From Planctomycetota bacterium (GTDB taxonomy: Bacteria; Planctomycetota; Phycisphaerae; Phycisphaerales; Phycisphaeraceae): 8,694 nt of DNA. The notes beneath the pieces were generated by a model. That model ran no database searches. It was given only the letters and a program-made list of their open reading frames with translations, and was not told the origin of the DNA. The translations under genes and the position numbers were made by a program. This document shows positions 5,073 through 8,694 of this stretch, piece after piece (the stretch's first letter is position 1; every line of letters begins with the position of its first letter). The stretch is taken from positions 1-8,694 of the forward strand of contig JAJUHR010000060.1 in the NCBI GenBank assembly GCA_029267795.1, given 5' to 3'.

Positions 5073-6773
5073 TTACGCTCCAACCAACACGTCGTTCTTT
5101 TTCTTTAGTGATGAGAGGATTTCTTTTGCTCTTCGGATCCCCGCTTCCAGCGTTGGCTGGATGTTGGCATCGCCGATGTGCCTGTGGAACTCAGCCCGCT
5201 CGAACAGCTTGGCCGGCTGATCCCGCACGCCGCACAGCACCAGATGCCGGCCCGTCTCGTGGAGCTTGTCCGCGAGTTTTTCAATGGCGTGCAGGCCGGT
5301 CGCATCGATGGCTGTCATATTGCGAAGCCGCAACACGACAACCATGGGCAGGCGATCGATCTCCTCTTCGACGATGGAAAGCTTCTCGGTGGAGCCGAAG
5401 AGAAACGGGCCGTGGATCCGGTAGAGCGCGACCCCTTCGGGGATCTCGTTCGTTTGCAAGCTGTGGGCAAACCCCGCCCGGATGTATTCGGGAGTGACCC
5501 TCGAAACGGTGGTCGTCGCGGTCACTTTACGGATATACATCAGGACCGCGAAGATCATCCCGGCTTCCACCGCCACCGTCAGGTCGGCAAACACCGTCAG
5601 CGCGAAGGTGATCCCCCAGACAGAAACATCAGCCTTCGCGAGCCTTAGAATCTCGGGGATCTCACCCCACTCCCCCATGTTGTAAGCGACCACCATCAGG
5701 ATCGCCGACAGAACACACAGCGGCACGTGCTTGGCCAGCGGGGCAGCCACCAGGAGCACGATCAGGAGCGTGACCGCGTGGAGCATCCCAGCGACGGGTG
5801 TCTGGGCGCCGGAGCGGATGTTGGTCGCGGTTCGCGCAATCGCCCCCGTCGCGGGCAAGCCCCCCACAAGGGGAGACATGATGTTGGCAACGCCCTGCGC
5901 GGCGAGTTCCACGTTGGGGTTGTGCTTGTCCCCGGTCATCCGGTCAGCCACCACCGCAGAAAGCAAGGACTCGATGGCCCCAAGCATGGCCACGGTCAGG
6001 GTGGGCGAGAGCAGCGGGAGGATCAGATCGGGCCGAAAGGCGGGGAGGACGATGTGGGGCAGGCCGCTTGGGATCCCGCCAAACCGGGTCTCGATCGTCT
6101 CCAGCGGCAGCCGAAACCCCCACGCCAGGGCGGTGCCGGCAAAAAGCGCGACGATCGAACCCGGGATACGCTTGATCCAACGCATCATTAGGATGATCAC
6201 GACCAGCGTGCCACAGGACATCGCCGTGGCGGGCCACGACAGCGTGTCCCAACGCTCGGCTATGGCTTCGAGACGCCCGAGGAACTCCCCCGGCACCTGC
6301 TCGATCTGCAGCCCGAAGAAGTCCTTGATCTGAGTGCTCGCAATCAGAACCGCGATCCCGTTGGTGAAACCGATGACCACCGGTCGGGGGATGTAGTTCA
6401 CGGCGGTTCCAAGCCCCGTGGCTCCCAAAACAACCAACACGACGCCCGCCATGAGCGTGCACATGAAGAGCCCGTCGAGGCCGTGCTCGGCGACGATGCC
6501 GGCCACGACGACCACGAACGCGCCCGTGGGACCGCCGATCTGTGTCCTGGAGCCGCCGAGCGCCGAGATGAGAAACCCCGCCACCACCGCGCAGTAAATC
6601 CCCGCCTGGGGCGAAACGCCCGAGGAAATAGCGAACGCCATGGCCAGGGGCAGCGCCACCAGCCCTACCGTGACGCCCGCCACCAAGTCCGACGTGAACT
6701 TGCCGGCGTTGTAGCCCTTTAGACAAAGAACCGACTTGGGAAGAAAGCTTTCAGAGATAGATGGAGTATTCAT
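5073..6773 (-). CDS. SulP-family inorganic anion transporter with C-terminal STAS domain
   Basis: A 566-residue inner-membrane transporter of the SulP/SLC26 family, a normal full length. The membrane part spans about 25-420. Family hallmarks are QIGGPTGAF at 78-86, AIESLLSAVVADRMTGDKHN at 266-285, VELAAQGVANI at 288-298 and GLPATGAIARTATN at 305-318. Residues about 446-550 form a cytoplasmic STAS domain with the AIDATGL loop at 488-494, where related STAS proteins bind nucleotides or are modified. SulP proteins carry sulfate, bicarbonate or dicarboxylates; the sequence does not fix which. No carbonic anhydrase or sulfur-assimilation gene lies nearby. The start ATG (6773-6771) is six bases after the stop of the ArsR-type regulator gene, with no strong ribosome binding site of its own, so translational coupling is likely. 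No terminator was found after its stop. Confidence 0.93.
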   Translation of the reverse strand: MNTPSISESFLPKSVLCLKGYNAGKFTSDLVAGVTVGLVALPLAMAFAISSGVSPQAGIYCAVVAGFLISALGGSRTQIGGPTGAFVVVVAGIVAEHGLDGLFMCTLMAGVVLVVLGATGLGTAVNYIPRPVVIGFTNGIAVLIASTQIKDFFGLQIEQVPGEFLGRLEAIAERWDTLSWPATAMSCGTLVVIILMMRWIKRIPGSIVALFAGTALAWGFRLPLETIETRFGGIPSGLPHIVLPAFRPDLILPLLSPTLTVAMLGAIESLLSAVVADRMTGDKHNPNVELAAQGVANIMSPLVGGLPATGAIARTATNIRSGAQTPVAGMLHAVTLLIVLLVAAPLAKHVPLCVLSAILMVVAYNMGEWGEIPEILRLAKADVSVWGITFALTVFADLTVAVEAGMIFAVLMYIRKVTATTTVSRVTPEYIRAGFAHSLQTNEIPEGVALYRIHGPFLFGSTEKLSIVEEEIDRLPMVVVLRLRNMTAIDATGLHAIEKLADKLHETGRHLVLCGVRDQPAKLFERAEFHRHIGDANIQPTLEAGIRRAKEILSSLKKKNDVLVGA

Positions 6774-6779
6774 AGGAAT

Positions 6780-7151
6780 CTACCGTTCAGCCTCGATGCC
6801 TTTGAGCATCTCCGTCGCCTCTTCCAAGTGTGCCTGAAAATACCGGCGCATCGTGTCGAGCACCTCGATGAGCATCGGGTCGCGCAGCGAGTAAAACACC
6901 TGATTGCCAGCTTTCCGGCTTGTCACCAGCCGCTGACCCCGGAGCAAGCTCAGGTGCTGGGAGAGATTGGCAGGCTCGACGCTCAGTCTTTCCAGAAGGG
7001 CGCCGACCGGCAACTCCCCATTTCGCAGGCACTCGATGATGTGGATCCTAGTGGGGTGGCTCAGGGCCTGAAAGACATCGGCTTTGAAACGACGCAACGC
7101 CTCCTGCTGACCAAGCTCGGGCGACGGTGGGTTTGACTTGGACTGAGGCAT
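6780..7151 (-). CDS. ArsR/SmtB-family winged-helix transcriptional regulator
   Basis: A regulator of 123 residues when started at ATG 7151-7149. The frame stays open upstream to a GTG at 7226 and an ATG at 7205 (148 or 141 residues), but neither has a ribosome binding site, the added residues are AT-rich and unlike the family, and they would be encoded across the palindrome at 7165-7192. Residues 22-100 are the ArsR fold: ALSHPTRIHIIECL at 29-42, recognition helix region ANLSQHLSLLRGQRLV at 61-76, then the wing GNQVFYSL at 82-89. Only one cysteine (C41) is present, so a CxC metal site or a two-cysteine redox pair is missing; the signal may be something other than a soft metal. It is cotranscribed with the SulP transporter and probably represses both genes. 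Confidence 0.88.
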   Translation of the reverse strand: MPQSKSNPPSPELGQQEALRRFKADVFQALSHPTRIHIIECLRNGELPVGALLERLSVEPANLSQHLSLLRGQRLVTSRKAGNQVFYSLRDPMLIEVLDTMRRYFQAHLEEATEMLKGIEAER

Positions 7152-7164
7152 ACGCCAAGCGTAC

Positions 7165-7192
7165 TCGAAATTGACAAATTTAGAAATATCGA
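7165..7192. promoter_or_regulatory. 28-bp imperfect palindrome, candidate ArsR-family operator
   Basis: The site reads TCGA-n-ATT-nnn-AAATTT-nnn-AAT-n-TCGA, with 20 of 28 positions symmetric about the central AAATTT. Length and two-fold symmetry match operators of dimeric ArsR/SmtB proteins. It lies 13 bases before the preferred regulator start at 7151, where bound protein would block transcription or initiation of the regulator-transporter operon. Its AT-richness stands out from the surrounding DNA. Confidence 0.6.
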
Positions 7193-7226
7193 AAGTTTTT
7201 GGCATGCCGACTTTTGTAAGGCTCAC

Positions 7227-7367
7227 CGGAATTGCTCAATACTGACTTTTCAAACTCTTGATCTGAACCCGCGATAGCCTCAAGGCCTTGCCTTATGTAG
7301 GGTCTGTCCGATTCAGCCGATGTGGTAAAGGGAGAGCTTTTCCATAAAAAGGGGATTTTTTGAGTCC
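7227..7367. other. Divergent region between the ArsR-SulP operon and the PilZ gene
   Basis: About 140 bases without a gene, or 216 if the regulator starts at 7151. It must hold the plus-strand promoter of the PilZ gene and possibly the regulator promoter, but no convincing -35/-10 pair was found. Near its right end is AAAAAGGGGATTTTTT (7346-7361), where the likely ribosome binding site AAGGGG is flanked by complementary A and T runs. Confidence 0.4.
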
Positions 7368-8663
7368 GTGATTCAAGAGCTGCTATCTTATCGTGTTAGA
7401 ATGAGCGATGCCGAGCGGACAGATCTGCTGAATTTGCTCAGAGAAATGTCGGTCGCTCATCAGGGCAATAACCGCAGACACAGCGACCGGGTGGATTACC
7501 GGTCGCACGAGGTGGGTCTGGAGATCGTTCACCCTGGTGGGGGGGTCGGCCGGTTCCTGGTTTATCCGCGTGAGATCTCCGCGGGCGGCATCTCTTTGAT
7601 CCACGGCGGCTTCGTCCACCCCCACAGCCGCTGCAAAGTCCAACTGACCACTACCAACGGGAAAAAGCGGCTGGTGACCGGGCGCGTGGCGTGGTGTAAT
7701 CACCTGCGTGGCCCGCATCACATCATGGGGATCCAGTTCGACATCCCCTTGGACCTGAAGCTCTTCCTCGATCGCAAAGACTGGCCCGCGTCTCTGGTGG
7801 CGGCGATGGTGAACGACTCGGCCCAACTTGCCGGCCGGGTGCTTTGCATCGATGACCAAGTGATGGAGCACGACCTGCTGAGCTTCCACCTCCGTAAGAC
7901 CAGCCTCGAACTCCACAGAGCCCTAAGCGGTCAGGAGGCCCTGGACGCCCTGAAGGCTCATAGCTTCGACCTGATCATTTGTGACTTGAACCTCGGAGCG
8001 GTGTCCGGCGAGAGCTTGATCGGCGATGTCCGCAGGGCCGGGTTCCTTGGGCCGATCATCGCCCTGACGTCCGAGTCGACCCTGGCCCGCCTCGAGGCCG
8101 CCAAGGCCGCGGGGGCCGCCGAAATCATGAGCAAGCCGTACGACCCGGTCATGCTGTTAAACGTCATCACTGAGTGTCTTAAGACGGTTCGTGCCAGTGG
8201 GGACAACGAGCCGGTCTACAGCGAGCTCAGCGATCAGCAAGACATGGCTGGATTGATCAGCACCTACCTGGATCGCGTGAAACAGACCGTCAAAGAGATG
8301 ACGCTCGCTTTGGAAAAGGACGACCTGAAAGCGGTCAAGCGCGCCTGCCAGGCACTCCATGCTACGGGGACGGGCTACGGTTTTGGCTCGCTGACCGATG
8401 CTGCCGGGCGCGCGGTGGCTGCCCTGGAAGCGGCATCTTCGATCACCCAGTGCAAGGACGAGCTGGACCACCTCCAATCCCTAGTTCGTCGGTTACGCGT
8501 CCGGACCAGCCCGCCCAGCCCAGCGCCCCCGACAGCAACGCCGACCTCGGCATCGACGGCTGCGGCCCCCTCCCCTGCAGGGGGTTCTCCCGGATCCAAG
8601 GCAGCCACCCCAACTCCCCAGCCCGCACCGCCCAGCGCAGCACCCAGCCCACCGCGGAGTTGA
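7368..8663 (+). CDS. PilZ-receiver-HPt fusion protein (c-di-GMP and phosphorelay signalling)
   Basis: As read, 431 residues from GTG 7368. AAGGGG lies 13 bases upstream; an ATG at 7401 (residue 12) is the alternative but has no ribosome binding site. Residues about 35-135 are a PilZ domain: overlapping RxxxR motifs at R37-R41-R45, then ExSxxG at 69-74, with Glu where Asp or Asn is usual, so c-di-GMP binding is likely but unproven. Residues 155-275 are a complete receiver: acidic pair D162-D163, phospho-acceptor D206, T234 and K256-P257. Residues about 285-378 resemble an HPt domain with H331 in LHATGTGYGFG. There is no DNA-binding output domain and no membrane segment, so it is probably a cytoplasmic relay or adaptor. 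Residues 381-431 are Pro/Ser/Ala/Thr-rich and may be out of frame. No partner kinase is in the window. Confidence 0.82.
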   Translation: MIQELLSYRVRMSDAERTDLLNLLREMSVAHQGNNRRHSDRVDYRSHEVGLEIVHPGGGVGRFLVYPREISAGGISLIHGGFVHPHSRCKVQLTTTNGKKRLVTGRVAWCNHLRGPHHIMGIQFDIPLDLKLFLDRKDWPASLVAAMVNDSAQLAGRVLCIDDQVMEHDLLSFHLRKTSLELHRALSGQEALDALKAHSFDLIICDLNLGAVSGESLIGDVRRAGFLGPIIALTSESTLARLEAAKAAGAAEIMSKPYDPVMLLNVITECLKTVRASGDNEPVYSELSDQQDMAGLISTYLDRVKQTVKEMTLALEKDDLKAVKRACQALHATGTGYGFGSLTDAAGRAVAALEAASSITQCKDELDHLQSLVRRLRVRTSPPSPAPPTATPTSASTAAAPSPAGGSPGSKAATPTPQPAPPSAAPSPPRS

Positions 8664-8694
8664 TCCGTCGACGGCTGAGAAAGCAGGACTTAGG
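8501..8694 (+). other. Alternative reading frame, possible true continuation of the PilZ-receiver-HPt gene
   Basis: The frame with codons starting at 8501, 8504 and so on is open to the window edge. Its first 32 codons (8501-8596) all end in G or C, whereas the annotated frame over the same bases has many A/T-ending codons and gives a low-complexity tail. This is what one lost base near 8490-8505 would produce. The product would begin PDQPAQPSAPDSNADLG and run past the window; I recognise no domain in it. Confidence 0.4.

Noticed and set aside
5944..6726. Minus-strand frame of 260 codons within the SulP gene
   Set aside because: A shifted reading of the transporter gene; the true frame has continuous SulP motifs and membrane segments, this one is rich in Arg and Gly with no motif.
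7171..7199. Perfect TTGACA at 7171-7176 as a plus-strand -35 box
   Set aside because: No -10-like hexamer lies at suitable spacing, and it is better explained as part of the 28-bp palindrome.

Overview
This 8.7 kb window looks like a chromosomal accessory stretch of a GC-rich, Gram-negative bacterium with an exosortase/PEP-CTERM secretion system. Adjacent PEP-CTERM proteins, type I dockerin repeats on a secreted protease, and a PilZ/receiver signalling protein together suggest a planctomycete, perhaps a Phycisphaerae-like lineage. That assignment is inference from gene content; no phylogenetic marker gene is present.

Layout. Positions 1-1350 (minus strand) hold the first 450 residues of a CRISPR-associated Cas3 nuclease-helicase that is cut by the left window edge. 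Its motifs fit subtype I-C best, and the remaining cas genes and any array would lie to the left. Positions 1351-2204 are an 854-base gap with several inverted repeats, a nine-codon reading frame behind a strong ribosome binding site, and a palindrome cluster just before the next gene; no array repeats were seen. Positions 2205-4166 (plus) encode a secreted matrixin-type zinc metalloprotease ending in a two-repeat dockerin and a PEP-CTERM sorting tail. Positions 4268-4948 (plus) encode a smaller PEP-CTERM protein of unknown function, followed by a clear intrinsic terminator at 4983-5014.

Convergent to these, on the minus strand, is a two-gene operon: an ArsR-family repressor (start best placed at 7151, stop at 6780) and a SulP-family anion transporter with a STAS domain (6773-5073), six bases apart. 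A 28-bp imperfect palindrome at 7165-7192 sits immediately upstream of the reassigned repressor start and is a good candidate operator. Divergent from it, on the plus strand from 7368, is a PilZ-receiver-HPt fusion protein. Its C-terminal tail appears to be read out of frame after about position 8500.

How the genes relate: the two PEP-CTERM genes probably share export and surface sorting by an exosortase encoded elsewhere. The ArsR/SulP pair is a self-contained regulated anion-uptake unit. The PilZ-receiver-HPt protein could couple c-di-GMP to a phosphorelay. Nothing in the sequence links the cas3 locus functionally to the others. No single element is clearly a new system. The best candidates for a second look are the PilZ-REC-HPt fusion with its frame switch, the ArsR operator and start, and the structured gap between cas3 and the protease.
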